IMG/VR virus record: IMGVR_UViG_3300032326_000513
Location: 1 to 31,236 of that record
Source: a virus
DNA length: 31,236 nt
Strand: one strand, 5' to 3'
Made by a program: the position numbers and the translations under genes. Shown one piece after another: positions 1-8,342 of the stretch. The notes beneath the pieces were generated by a model. It had not been told where the DNA came from and ran no database searches. It saw nothing but the letters and a program-made list of their open reading frames with translations. Position 1 is the stretch's first letter. The number at the start of each line of letters is the position of its first letter.

Positions 1-1
1 T

Positions 2-2371
2 GAATACGATGAAATCCACAGGTTTGTATTCGATATCGAGACCACAGGTCTTGACCCCAAAACAAGTAAGATATTCTTGATAGGGATGAAAGACAATCGT
101 GGTTTTCTAAAATTATTATCAGCACAAAATGAAGATGAAGAACGACAAATGATTGTCGACTTCTTTAAGACTATTGATGAGTTAAAACCATCTTTGATTG
201 GGGGGTACAACTCGGCATTCTTTGACTTCCCGTTTATTTTGAAACGTGCAGAAATTTTGAAATTAAACATCAAAAAAATATCAAAGACCTTACATCCTGA
301 TTACACACTGAAACAAAAAGATGGTATCCTAAAGTTAGCAAACGAAATGGAACCATACGTTCAGACTCAGATGTGGGGATATAACATTGTGGATATTGCT
401 CACGCAGTTCGTAGAGCACAGGCAATTAACTCAGACATTAAGAGTTGGTCTTTGAAGTACATCACCAAATTTATTGAAGCGGAAAAACCAAATCGTGTTT
501 ATGTTGAAGGTGATAAGATTGGTAAAATCTATTTTGATAACCTTGAATATTGGATGAACAAAGAAAACGGAGCATATAAAAAAGTTGGGTTTGATTCAAA
601 AATAGATGAGGTCTGTAAAAGAAGGGACGATGTTTATAAATTAGTTACAGGTTCAAAAATTATTGAGGACTACTTGGACGATGACCTTTATGAAACGATG
701 GTGGTTGATGAGCAGTTTAACCAAGCAAACTTCTTGTTGTCTAAACTTGTACCAACAACATATGAAAGACTTTCAACAATGGGAACCGCAACGTTATGGA
801 AAATGATTATGTCCGCTTGGTCATATAAACATAACTTAGCATTGCCAAGAAAATTAGAAAAAAGAAAGTTTACGGGAGGTCTTTCTCGTTTGGTTCAGGT
901 TGGGTATTCTAAAAACGTATTGAAGCTTGACTACTCCTCACTATACCCATCTATTCAGTTGGTTCACGATGTGTTTCCCGCTTGTGATGTAACAGGAGCG
1001 ATGAAGAGTATGTTAAAGTATTTCCGTGATACACGTATTAAATACAAGAACTTAGCTAGTGAATATAAGTCTATTGACCCGAAACTTGCAATTTCTTATG
1101 ACCGTAAACAATTACCAATTAAAATCTTTATCAACGCATTCTTTGGTTCATTATCAGCACCACAAGTATTTCCGTGGGGAGATATCGATATGGGCGAACA
1201 GATTACTTGTACGGGTAGACAATACCTAAGACAAATGATTATGTTCTTTATGAAAAGAGGTTATGTTCCACTTGTAATGGATACGGATGGTGTAAACTTT
1301 GAAACCCCACAAGATAGAGAAGAGTATAAGTATATTGGAAAGGGGTTGAACGGATTGGTTAAAGAAGGAAAGGAATATATTGGAGCAGAAGCGGATGTTG
1401 CCGAATATAATGATTTATTTTTAAGAGGTGAAATGGGATTAGATATTGATGGTGTTTGGCCCTCAACTATAAACGTGGCTCGTAAAAACTACGCACTTCT
1501 TACAGACAAGGGTAAAGTAAAACTTACAGGTAATACAATTAAATCTAAAAAACTTCAAACGTATGTTGCTGAGTTTTTGGATACAGGTCTTCGAATGTTA
1601 TTAGATGGTAAGGGTGGTGAGTTCTTGGACTTCTACTACGAATATGTAGACAAACTATATAACAGACAAATTCCTTTGGCTAAAATTGCAAACAAAGCTC
1701 GTGTTAAACAATCAATAGATGATTATAAAGTTCACATTACTAAAACCACAAAGGCTGGTAATATGATGTCCCGTCAAGCACATATGGAACTTTTGATTAA
1801 AGAAGGTAAGAACCCTGGACTTGGTGATACTATCTATTATGTTAATAATGGTGAGAAAAAATCTCATGGAGATGTTCAAAAGAAAAAAGACGAATTAGTT
1901 TTGAATTGTTATTTGATTGATGAACGTGATATAGAAATGAATCCAGATTTATTGGGTGAGTATAATGTACCAAGATATTTAGCCGCATTTAACAAAAGAA
2001 TTGAACCATTACTTGTTGTTTATAAACCTGAAATTAGAGAGGACATTTTAATTGAGGACCCAAAAGATAGACCGATATTTACGAAGTCTCAAACTGAATT
2101 AGTACGTGGTTATCCTATGAAAGAGGCTCACCAAGATACATTAGAAGAAGTATTAACATTATCAGATACAGAATTAACGTTTTGGAAAAACGTAGGTATA
2201 GACCCATATTATATGTATTTGGATGGAACCGTAGAGTTAGTAGACACGGAATGGGTTGAAAATAACAGAAATCTAATGGAACAGTACGTCAAACAGCAAA
2301 AGAAAGTAGATGCTGATGAGTATTATGAATTTGATGTTGACGGTGATTTGATGGCTCTTAGTTTCGACTAA
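2..2371 (+). CDS. 43: Family B DNA polymerase with 3'-5' exonuclease, 5'-truncated by the window edge
   Basis: Replicative polymerase, T4 gp43-like. The frame is open to the first bases, so the true start lies outside; 789 residues are visible (T4 gp43 is 898). The TTG at 77 is not a credible start because an exonuclease motif lies upstream of it. Visible landmarks, numbered from the first visible codon: Exo I FDIET (D11, E13); Exo II NSAFFD (N70, D75); Exo III YLDDD (Y224, D228); polymerase motif A DYSSLYPS (D310); motif B KIFINAFFG (K374, N378, with Phe where Tyr is usual); motif C MDTDG (D427, D429); then a Lys-rich KSKK segment as in the DNA-binding KxY region. All catalytic acids are present, so both activities should be intact. 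The stop overlaps the convergent next gene by 4 bases. Family assignment is firm; the T4 gene name is by analogy. Confidence 0.96.
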   Translation, partial: EYDEIHRFVFDIETTGLDPKTSKIFLIGMKDNRGFLKLLSAQNEDEERQMIVDFFKTIDELKPSLIGGYNSAFFDFPFILKRAEILKLNIKKISKTLHPDYTLKQKDGILKLANEMEPYVQTQMWGYNIVDIAHAVRRAQAINSDIKSWSLKYITKFIEAEKPNRVYVEGDKIGKIYFDNLEYWMNKENGAYKKVGFDSKIDEVCKRRDDVYKLVTGSKIIEDYLDDDLYETMVVDEQFNQANFLLSKLVPTTYERLSTMGTATLWKMIMSAWSYKHNLALPRKLEKRKFTGGLSRLVQVGYSKNVLKLDYSSLYPSIQLVHDVFPACDVTGAMKSMLKYFRDTRIKYKNLASEYKSIDPKLAISYDRKQLPIKIFINAFFGSLSAPQVFPWGDIDMGEQITCTGRQYLRQMIMFFMKRGYVPLVMDTDGVNFETPQDREEYKYIGKGLNGLVKEGKEYIGAEADVAEYNDLFLRGEMGLDIDGVWPSTINVARKNYALLTDKGKVKLTGNTIKSKKLQTYVAEFLDTGLRMLLDGKGGEFLDFYYEYVDKLYNRQIPLAKIANKARVKQSIDDYKVHITKTTKAGNMMSRQAHMELLIKEGKNPGLGDTIYYVNNGEKKSHGDVQKKKDELVLNCYLIDERDIEMNPDLLGEYNVPRYLAAFNKRIEPLLVVYKPEIREDILIEDPKDRPIFTKSQTELVRGYPMKEAHQDTLEEVLTLSDTELTFWKNVGIDPYYMYLDGTVELVDTEWVENNRNLMEQYVKQQKKVDADEYYEFDVDGDLMALSFD

Positions 2372-2700
2372 GAGTCCTTCAATCCATCAGAAGATAAAAT
2401 ATACCAATAATCACCTATTTTTCGATACTCAACACAAGCACCTTTATCTAATTCAATAACATCAAATTCTTCATCAATTAAAGAATCCGCACTAACATTT
2501 ACAACCGTAAGTGCTTTTATTACTACATGGTCTGTCGTTTTAGAATCTAAGAATAAATCACAAACATCCACATCTTTTATTACAATTGCAGATTCTCCGT
2601 TTGTTGAATAGGTTTTATTTGTTACTACCGCAACATCTGAAGTCACAATTTCGTGACCATTAATAATTCTTTTTGATGGTATTGACCTAAAAACTGACAT
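2368..2700 (-). CDS. Small beta-rich protein of unknown function
   Basis: A 110-residue protein, last gene of the minus-strand block. It starts 6 bases (all T on its own strand) after the stop of the neck gene, so the two are co-transcribed and probably translationally linked. The sequence alternates short hydrophobic strands and turns, with no signal peptide, membrane segment or catalytic motif, and ends in an aromatic strand (YWYILSSDGLK). That type of ending resembles small beta-sandwich domains on phage fibre or decoration proteins. Its position after a structural gene makes a virion role plausible, but this is inference. The TAG stop overlaps the polymerase stop tail to tail. Confidence 0.7.
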   Translation of the reverse strand: MSVFRSIPSKRIINGHEIVTSDVAVVTNKTYSTNGESAIVIKDVDVCDLFLDSKTTDHVVIKALTVVNVSADSLIDEEFDVIELDKGACVEYRKIGDYWYILSSDGLKDS

Positions 2701-2706
2701 AAAAAA

Positions 2707-3828
2707 TTAAATTACGTTATATGGACTTTGGAATGCCCTGAACTTTAATAATTTGTTTAAGTTCTCTGCTTGTAAAGCCTTTTGTTCCATCATTTTTTCA
2801 GGACGTAATCTTTCTAAACGTGCTTTTAATTCTTCCCATAACATTGTTTTCTCATCTTTAGCCTCAGTAGATAAGGATGTATAGTCCATAGTTAATTCGG
2901 AATCAGGAGTTTTAAGATTACCACTAAACTTACCTCTTACTCTTGCTAAAGTTTCTTTACAGTATGCCGTAAACCATCTTCTAACCCAAATTTGTGCGGG
3001 TGAATTTAATTTATCCCATCTTAATCTTTCTAATGGAATATCAGAAGGTAGTCTAACCACATCGGGATTATTTGCCAAACAATCTTCTCTATCGAATGTA
3101 TCATAATACCAATACCAAACTCGATATTGTTGGAAATTAATATTACCAAAATCGAATTTACCACCGGGTACATTATATAAATGAATTGCCTTTTTACCTT
3201 CAGGTAATGCAGTAACTCTATAGGTAAGTTCGCCGGTTATGATTCTTCTTTTAATATTGATGTCTGACATTCTTAAAAGAATATCAAATGCTGGTGTGAT
3301 GAAATAGTTACCGGTAGTTCCTAATTGTGAAAATCCGGCACCACCACCTAAACCTATACCACCAAATCCACCAAAACCTCCCATGAATGGGTCAAAGTAT
3401 GCCGCATCTAATTCACTTCTTGAAAACCATAAAAGTTCATTAAGTTCTCTACCTGCAGGTATTTCGTAAATTTGTTGACCTGGAACTAAATCTATATAAT
3501 CTTTTTTTAATACCCAATCACCACCAGCTTGTAGACCAACAATTTTAGAGTATGCGTAAGTGTATTGAGTTTCCCAATCCATACTTCTCGTTGATAAGGC
3601 TCTCGTAATGGATTGTTCATCTAAGTTAAGACCATAAACTGAAGTCCACTGAGACTCAATTAACCAATCTTGTACATGTTGTTCATAATCTTCGATAGAT
3701 AATTCTAAAAGAGAATCCAACATTTCGTCTTCAAGTTCCACTGAACGTAAAGGTGCACCCAAAAGATTACGTATTCTTTTGTAAAGTTTACTTCTTTCTG
3801 GTTCGTTGATAATAACTGTAGTTGACAT
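2707..3828 (-). CDS. 13: Neck protein, T4 gp13-like (head-tail connector)
   Basis: 373 residues. The N-terminus has a helical segment in which a short acidic stretch (LEDEMLDSLLELSIEDY, about 32-48) precedes an aromatic region, as in T4-like gp13 neck proteins where such helices dock on the portal. The C-terminal part (about 275-345) has the WVRRWFTAYCKETLARVRGK helix, a short 'SG-NLKTPDSEL' loop and a final charged helix, which parallels the 'KKQWG-N-L-KF-G-LPGG' and acidic helix end of cyanophage gp13. Residues 149-170 form a Gly/Phe loop (GGFGGFGGIGLGGGAG) not expected in gp13. A TATTTATA motif sits 11 bases upstream. It lies on the opposite strand from the other neck and tail genes. Assignment is by remembered family pattern and is moderately sure. 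Confidence 0.65.
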   Translation of the reverse strand: MSTTVIINEPERSKLYKRIRNLLGAPLRSVELEDEMLDSLLELSIEDYEQHVQDWLIESQWTSVYGLNLDEQSITRALSTRSMDWETQYTYAYSKIVGLQAGGDWVLKKDYIDLVPGQQIYEIPAGRELNELLWFSRSELDAAYFDPFMGGFGGFGGIGLGGGAGFSQLGTTGNYFITPAFDILLRMSDINIKRRIITGELTYRVTALPEGKKAIHLYNVPGGKFDFGNINFQQYRVWYWYYDTFDREDCLANNPDVVRLPSDIPLERLRWDKLNSPAQIWVRRWFTAYCKETLARVRGKFSGNLKTPDSELTMDYTSLSTEAKDEKTMLWEELKARLERLRPEKMMEQKALQAENLNKLLKFRAFQSPYNVI

Positions 3829-3839
3829 AGATTTTTTTA

Positions 3840-3847
3840 TATAAATA
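3840..3847 (-). promoter_or_regulatory. Putative late promoter motif (TATTTATA) for the neck gene
   Basis: On the minus strand TATTTATA is followed by TAAAAAAATCT and the ATG at 3828, leaving 11 bases between motif and start. The same octamer in the same orientation precedes many other genes in this window. Inferred phage late promoter. Confidence 0.55.
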
Positions 3848-3863
3848 TCCTACCAAAATAAAT

Positions 3864-4952
3864 CTAAACAGACTTCTTTTTAATTTGTGTTGTATATTGG
3901 TCGTTTACAAATCCCCAATTCACAACTTTCCAAAAGTTTTTAATGTATTCGTCTCGTTTATTTTTATATTTTAAGTAGTACGCATGTTCCCATAAATCCA
4001 AACCAAGTAATGGGTAACCATTTTCTTTTTCGGTATTCATTAAAGGGTTATCTTGATTAGATGTTGTAACAATTTTTAATTTATTATTTTTTGTTAAAAT
4101 CAACCAAGCCCACCCTGAACCAAATTTAGTTTTTGCTTCTTCACTAAACTTCTCTTTAAATTTTTCAAATGAACCAAAATCTTTTTTTATTTTAGAAAGT
4201 ATCGGGTCAGAAACTTCTTGTTTTTTTGGTGACAACATTTTCCAAAATAAAGCGTGGTTAAAAGCCCCACCACCATTATTTTTAACAACATTATTAAATT
4301 TTGAAATCTTTTCTATTATTTCCTCAAGGTCTAAATCCTTACCTTTAATTTTTTCTAATTCAACATTAAGTTTTTCAACATAACCCTTGTAGTGTTTATT
4401 GTAGTGGGTATTCATTGTTTCACCGTCAATAAATTTTTCTAAAGAGTTATAGTCATATGGAAGTTTATCAACACTTACTTTTTTTATTTCGGTAATTAAT
4501 AATTCTTTTTTTGAAGATTCTATTTCTAATAGTGTTTCAATTTTTTCAATTTGCTCTGAAAAAGATTTATAGATAACTTTTTCCATATCCTTATTATTTT
4601 TTTCAAACTTTTTGATTTCTTGGGATGCTTGTGAACTTGCCTCATCCTCGTTTTTTCCACCGATATTTTTTCCTTTTTTTCTTTTCAAAACGGTTCGTTG
4701 GTATTCGTGTGACCACTCGTGAGCCAATGTTCTTAAGACATCGCGATTTAACCTATCTTTTACTAAAATTTTAAGTTTGTTTTTATCAGTTCTCGAACCT
4801 GTAGTCATTTCGCCGGTTCTTTTATTTTGGAATACAATATCCAAATTATCCTCTAACGGGTAATTTTTTTTAAGTTGTGAAATAAAATCATTGATTAAAA
4901 CTTTATCCTCTTTACTTGGCTCAATTCCAATATATTCAACATTTACGTCCAT
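3864..4952 (-). CDS. Fusion: HExxH zinc metallopeptidase plus Mn-type superoxide dismutase
   Basis: One uninterrupted 362-residue frame with two domains. Residues 1 to about 120 are a zinc-peptidase-like domain: LAHEWSHEYQ gives H78-E79-x-x-H82, and NEDEASSQASQE gives E102/E104 as the likely third zinc ligand, as in ImmA/IrrE-like and other gluzincin-type peptidases. A charged linker (about 120-160) follows. Residues 161-356 are a complete Fe/Mn superoxide dismutase, converting superoxide to peroxide and oxygen: ligands H183 (THYNKHY), H233 (AFNHALFW), D319 and H323 (DLWEHAYY), plus second-shell H187, Y191, W281 and W321. Gly at 229 and Gln at 300 (SNQDNPL) match Mn-type rather than Fe-type enzymes. 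No signal peptide. A TATTTATA motif lies 4 bases upstream, suggesting late expression. Domain identities are firm; the purpose of the fusion is unknown. Confidence 0.93.
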   Translation of the reverse strand: MDVNVEYIGIEPSKEDKVLINDFISQLKKNYPLEDNLDIVFQNKRTGEMTTGSRTDKNKLKILVKDRLNRDVLRTLAHEWSHEYQRTVLKRKKGKNIGGKNEDEASSQASQEIKKFEKNNKDMEKVIYKSFSEQIEKIETLLEIESSKKELLITEIKKVSVDKLPYDYNSLEKFIDGETMNTHYNKHYKGYVEKLNVELEKIKGKDLDLEEIIEKISKFNNVVKNNGGGAFNHALFWKMLSPKKQEVSDPILSKIKKDFGSFEKFKEKFSEEAKTKFGSGWAWLILTKNNKLKIVTTSNQDNPLMNTEKENGYPLLGLDLWEHAYYLKYKNKRDEYIKNFWKVVNWGFVNDQYTTQIKKKSV

Positions 4953-4956
4953 GATA

Positions 4957-4964
4957 TATAAATA
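4957..4964 (-). promoter_or_regulatory. Putative late promoter motif (TATTTATA) for the peptidase-SOD gene
   Basis: On the minus strand TATTTATA ends 4 bases before the ATG at 4952, directly after the TGA stop of the helicase gene. If it is a -10 element, the transcript would be nearly leaderless. This gives the fusion gene its own late signal, separate from the helicase upstream. Confidence 0.55.
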
Positions 4965-6728
4965 TCATCGGTTTTTAGAAATCATATTTAACATTTCTTC
5001 AATTATCGATGCCTCGTCAAATGTATCGTCACCCATAACCGTTGATATAATTTTTTTCTTTCTATTTAATATGTCGTAAATCGCACCTTCGATACTATTT
5101 TCAAATAGGGGGTAATATACTGATGTTGAATTTTTTTGACCGATACGATGAGACCTGTCTTCTGCTTGTGAATGTTCTGCAGGTACAAAAGATAAATCAT
5201 TCATTATTACCGCTTCGGCCGAGGTTAAAGTAATACCAACACCTGCAGCCTTTAAGTTTCCAACAAATACTTTGATTTTATCATTTGTTTGAAACTCATC
5301 AACAGCATTTTGTCTGTGGAACTTAGAACAACTACCATCCAAATAAACTGCTGACTTACCAAAGTGGTTATAGATTTGATTTAGTGTGTCGGTAAAGTTT
5401 GTAAATATAATAACCTTTTTACCTTGTTCTACGATGTTTTCAGCTAACTCGATTGTGTTATTAATTTTTTCTTGGGCAATAACTTTCCTTACTTTCATCA
5501 ATTTTGAAAACTGAATTGTAAGTGATGAAGACTCTTCAGGGTTTTGGTCATACCAATTGAAATACTCACCCATTAATTCTTCGTAATCTTTTGATTTGAG
5601 TCTTAAATAAACAGGTGTAATAATTTTTTCAGGTAAATCTAAAACGTCTTCTTTTAATCTTCTTAGAATGTGTGTTGAGGTTCTTTCTCTTAATTCTTCA
5701 AGATTAGATGCCCCTGTAACATTCCATACTTTTCTTTTCCCAACACTAAATTGGAATCCGTTACAATATCTTTTAGCGTAAGCCATCCAATTCATAGCTA
5801 CGGGACTATCAACAAGGTTTAATAAATTATAATAATTCATAGGTCGTGATGTCATAGGCGTTCCTGATAACAACCAAACTCTATTTGATTTACTAGCGAT
5901 GTCGTTGGCAATTTTAGTTCTTTGGGCTTGTGGATTAGAAATCATATGGGCTTCATCCATGATTACCAAATCAAAATTAATCTTCATTATTTCTGATTTT
6001 TCTTTGTCTTTGGTATCGTGGAAATTTTTTAAGATGTCATAATTTACAATAACAAAATCATGTTCATCTGAAAATTTTTTACCTTCTGCAATATATACGG
6101 TCCTATCTGAATAATTTGCTATTTCTCTTTGCCAGTTTATTTTCAAAGATGCAGGACACACGATTAAAACTTTCTTAGCGCCTGTTTCTAAAGCTGCGAT
6201 TATGGTTGAGGTTGTTTTACCAAGACCCATGTCATCTGCCAAGATAAACTTTTTGTTTCTTACAAGTTTTTCGATTGCTTCTTTTTGATGTTCCATAGGT
6301 GGTCTATGGGTGTATTTGTTGTAATCAATTGAAATGTTTTTAACTTCATTATCTTTTATTAATGCCGATTTTGGCATCCAAAAATCATGTAAAGTTTCAC
6401 CTGAAAAGATTTTACCCCAAATATGATAAGCTTTATCTTTTTCCACTAACAACTTCTCAACATAAATTTCTGAAGGTTCCTTGGTGTACATCTTATCTTC
6501 CATCAGTTTTTTACCAAAATATGTATCTAATTTGACCCATTTTTTTGCAACTTTTGGTTGTATTATGTGATAATTATTGATGTAATCGGCTTGAGGTCTT
6601 GTAGGTACAAAAGACTTACTATTTTGTTTTTTGTGTTTTAAATTAAGGATATAATTATTTGACCCTTCATAATCGTCTAAAATTAAAAGGGCTTTTGATT
6701 CGGGTGTTTTTGGCACAAAATCTTCCAT
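4965..6728 (-). CDS. SNF2-family (SF2) DNA helicase/translocase
   Basis: 587 residues from the ATG at 6728. A longer frame exists to 6896, but its extra 56 residues overlap the divergent gene at 6784 and look like non-coding translation, so I reject it. ATPase motifs: Q-like region HRPPMEHQKEAI (141-152); Walker A DDMGLGKTTS (165-174, K171); DEAH box (258-261); SGTPM motif III (288-292); motif V AGVGITLT (495-502); motif VI QAEDRSHRIGQ (521-531) with its arginine fingers. The order and spacing are those of SNF2/SMARCAL1-like translocases, which remodel forks or displace proteins on DNA. In T4-like phages a related SF2 role (UvsW: fork regression, R-loop removal) is known; equivalence here is inference. 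The N-terminal 140 residues contain no domain I can name. It heads the minus-strand block. Confidence 0.94.
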   Translation of the reverse strand: MEDFVPKTPESKALLILDDYEGSNNYILNLKHKKQNSKSFVPTRPQADYINNYHIIQPKVAKKWVKLDTYFGKKLMEDKMYTKEPSEIYVEKLLVEKDKAYHIWGKIFSGETLHDFWMPKSALIKDNEVKNISIDYNKYTHRPPMEHQKEAIEKLVRNKKFILADDMGLGKTTSTIIAALETGAKKVLIVCPASLKINWQREIANYSDRTVYIAEGKKFSDEHDFVIVNYDILKNFHDTKDKEKSEIMKINFDLVIMDEAHMISNPQAQRTKIANDIASKSNRVWLLSGTPMTSRPMNYYNLLNLVDSPVAMNWMAYAKRYCNGFQFSVGKRKVWNVTGASNLEELRERTSTHILRRLKEDVLDLPEKIITPVYLRLKSKDYEELMGEYFNWYDQNPEESSSLTIQFSKLMKVRKVIAQEKINNTIELAENIVEQGKKVIIFTNFTDTLNQIYNHFGKSAVYLDGSCSKFHRQNAVDEFQTNDKIKVFVGNLKAAGVGITLTSAEAVIMNDLSFVPAEHSQAEDRSHRIGQKNSTSVYYPLFENSIEGAIYDILNRKKKIISTVMGDDTFDEASIIEEMLNMISKNR

Positions 6729-6736
6729 AATATAAT

Positions 6737-6767
6737 AAAATATAAGAAACAACCATAAAAAATCAAT
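6737..6767 (-). promoter_or_regulatory. Weak candidate host-type promoter for the helicase gene
   Basis: On the minus strand ATTG is followed by exactly 19 bases and then TATATTTT, resembling the Bacteroidota TTTG-N19-TAnnTTTG pattern with one mismatch in each box. It ends 8 bases before the ATG at 6728. The helicase lacks an upstream TATTTATA in its own direction, consistent with a different expression class. AT-rich background makes this weak. Confidence 0.25.
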
Positions 6768-6772
6768 TAAAG

Positions 6773-6780
6773 TATTTATA
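6773..6780 (+). promoter_or_regulatory. Putative late promoter motif (TATTTATA) opening the plus-strand tail block
   Basis: TATTTATA ends 3 bases before the ATG at 6784. It sits in the 55-base divergent gap between the helicase and the neck gene and points into the plus-strand tail genes. Confidence 0.55.
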
Positions 6781-6783
6781 GGT

Positions 6784-7299
6784 ATGGCGGATAGTAGAGT
6801 TCCAATAACAAGATTGAATAAGTTTTTTGCCGAAGAAGATTTCAATTTAGAAATTTCTATGGGTGATGAATGGCTTGGGGGTGATATGAATTTCACTCTT
6901 GTTTTATATCGTGTTGATAGACAAAGAACTGTGAATGATGATGTTTATGGTGAAACTTTAGAAGATGGGATACAATTTTTACCACCTGTTGAATTCAAGG
7001 GGTATGTACAGATTGAGGCACCTTCTAATGTTGATTATGGTGCGTCTAGGTTAACTCAGTCCGAACCGGGTAATTTAAAGGTTGGCGTTTACCAAAAACA
7101 ATTAGAGGAGTTGGGTATCGATATAAACTATGGGGATTATATCGGATACTATGAAACTGAAACAAGAGTTAGATATTATAGTGTGGTTGATGACGGTCGT
7201 GTATTTTCAGATAATAAACACACGTATGGCGGTTATAAACCATTTTACCGTTCTATTAAGGCTGCACCTGTTACTGATAATGAATTTAGAGGATTATAA
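6784..7299 (+). CDS. Probable neck / head-completion protein (gp14-like, tentative)
   Basis: 171 residues, first gene of the plus-strand tail block and 2 bases ahead of the tail terminator gene. The sequence is beta-rich, with an extended N-terminus (MADSRVPITRLNKFFAEED), a central strand pattern (FKGYVQIEAPS) and a GDYIGYYETETRVRYYSVVDDG segment that looks like the small beta-barrel of connector and neck proteins, where 'GD-I-Y' precedes a strand for the interface. T4 gene order (13-14-15-18-19) makes gp14 the natural candidate, but this protein is shorter than T4 gp14 (256 aa) and I do not see a decisive motif. A generic head-tail connector is the alternative. Confidence 0.5.
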   Translation: MADSRVPITRLNKFFAEEDFNLEISMGDEWLGGDMNFTLVLYRVDRQRTVNDDVYGETLEDGIQFLPPVEFKGYVQIEAPSNVDYGASRLTQSEPGNLKVGVYQKQLEELGIDINYGDYIGYYETETRVRYYSVVDDGRVFSDNKHTYGGYKPFYRSIKAAPVTDNEFRGL

Positions 7300-7301
7300 T
7301 A

Positions 7302-8342
7302 ATGGCATTACCAAGTAAATTAAAAAAACATTTACCATTAATACCTGAAAAGGTTGGTCGTGAAAGAAGACAAGAAATGTTGGATGATATAACCAACCAA
7401 GGAACTTTTTTACCAAAAGGTGTTTTACATGCCGACTTAGATTTAGGGATGTTAGATTTTGTAAAAGAACAACTAAAATTAGTGGTGACTGAAAAACCTG
7501 TACCTACTGTAGATAAAATTATAACGACTCAGAACTGGTCTCAATTCACAGAGACATGGAACTTCCAAGATTTAGATAAGAATATTTCACTACCATTTAT
7601 CGCAACAGTAAGAACCCCCGAGGTTAAGTATGGAACTTTTCAAGGAGGTGCAGCTAATATTCCTAACAGAAGACAATTCTTTTATTATACCGTTCCAACT
7701 TGGGATGGTCAAAGAAAGGGTGCGGATGTTTATACAATACCTCAACCAATACCTGTTGACATCACATATAATGTAAAATTATTCTGTAATAGAATGCGTG
7801 AACTTAATGAGTTTAATAAAATTGTTATGCAAACGTTTACATCAAAACAGGCATACACCCAAATTAAAGGTCACTACATCCCAATTATTATGGAGGGGGT
7901 TGCGGATGAATCAGTAAAAGAAATAGAAAAAAGAAAATATTATATTGCTAACTATACTTTTATAATGAAAGGTCTTCTAATTGATGAGGCAGAATTCAAG
8001 GTATCACCTGCAGTCACTAGACAAGTTTCTTTATTTGAAACTGAGACAAGAAATACGTCAAGAAGAGTTAAATTAGAACCATCAAGACCCGACAACTTTG
8101 ATTTAGATTTATTATTTGTCGCAGGTAATAACCAATTATCTGAAGTTTTTAGATATACCGTTGACTTGAAAGTGACCGAATTAGAAAACGTGAGTTCTTA
8201 TGATGTGTTTATTAATTCAAATTATGTAGGAACTGATTTAACCACAATTCAAATTAATGACGGAGATACATTTTTAATTACTGTAACAAAGGCAAACTTA
8301 TTAGCTGAAAGTAAAATTAAAACAGTATCTTATTTAGTTTGA
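7302..8342 (+). CDS. 15: Tail terminator / sheath stabiliser, T4 gp15-like
   Basis: 346 residues, starting 2 bases after the preceding stop. The central part (about 150-250) follows the gp15 pattern: a 'VDITYNVKLFCNRMRELNEFNKIVMQTF' region (strand then helix), a stretch with IPIIMEGVADESVKEIEKRK, then a strand pair 'YYIANYTFIMKGLLIDE' and a short tail region. T4 gp15 has the equivalent MIYELSIFTRYEDDMFQIVEQ, a DEAIDGDNLSRRR loop and WSLTFEVNGW strands. gp15 forms a hexamer capping the finished tail and joining it to the neck. The C-terminal 80 residues (about 265-346) look like an added beta-sandwich domain not present in T4. Position directly before the sheath supports the call. Confidence 0.65.
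   Translation: MALPSKLKKHLPLIPEKVGRERRQEMLDDITNQGTFLPKGVLHADLDLGMLDFVKEQLKLVVTEKPVPTVDKIITTQNWSQFTETWNFQDLDKNISLPFIATVRTPEVKYGTFQGGAANIPNRRQFFYYTVPTWDGQRKGADVYTIPQPIPVDITYNVKLFCNRMRELNEFNKIVMQTFTSKQAYTQIKGHYIPIIMEGVADESVKEIEKRKYYIANYTFIMKGLLIDEAEFKVSPAVTRQVSLFETETRNTSRRVKLEPSRPDNFDLDLLFVAGNNQLSEVFRYTVDLKVTELENVSSYDVFINSNYVGTDLTTIQINDGDTFLITVTKANLLAESKIKTVSYLV

Noticed and set aside
77-79. TTG at 77 as the polymerase start
   Set aside because: The same frame is open to position 2 and contains the Exo I motif (FDIET) upstream, so the gene simply enters from the left edge.
4891-5079. 62-codon plus-strand ORF across the helicase/SOD boundary
   Set aside because: It is antisense to two firmly identified genes and has no recognisable features.
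6729-6896. Longer N-terminus for the SNF2 helicase starting at 6896
   Set aside because: The extra 56 residues overlap the divergent gene at 6784 and its promoter motif, and have no helicase-like content; the ATG at 6728 begins a normal hydrophilic N-terminus.
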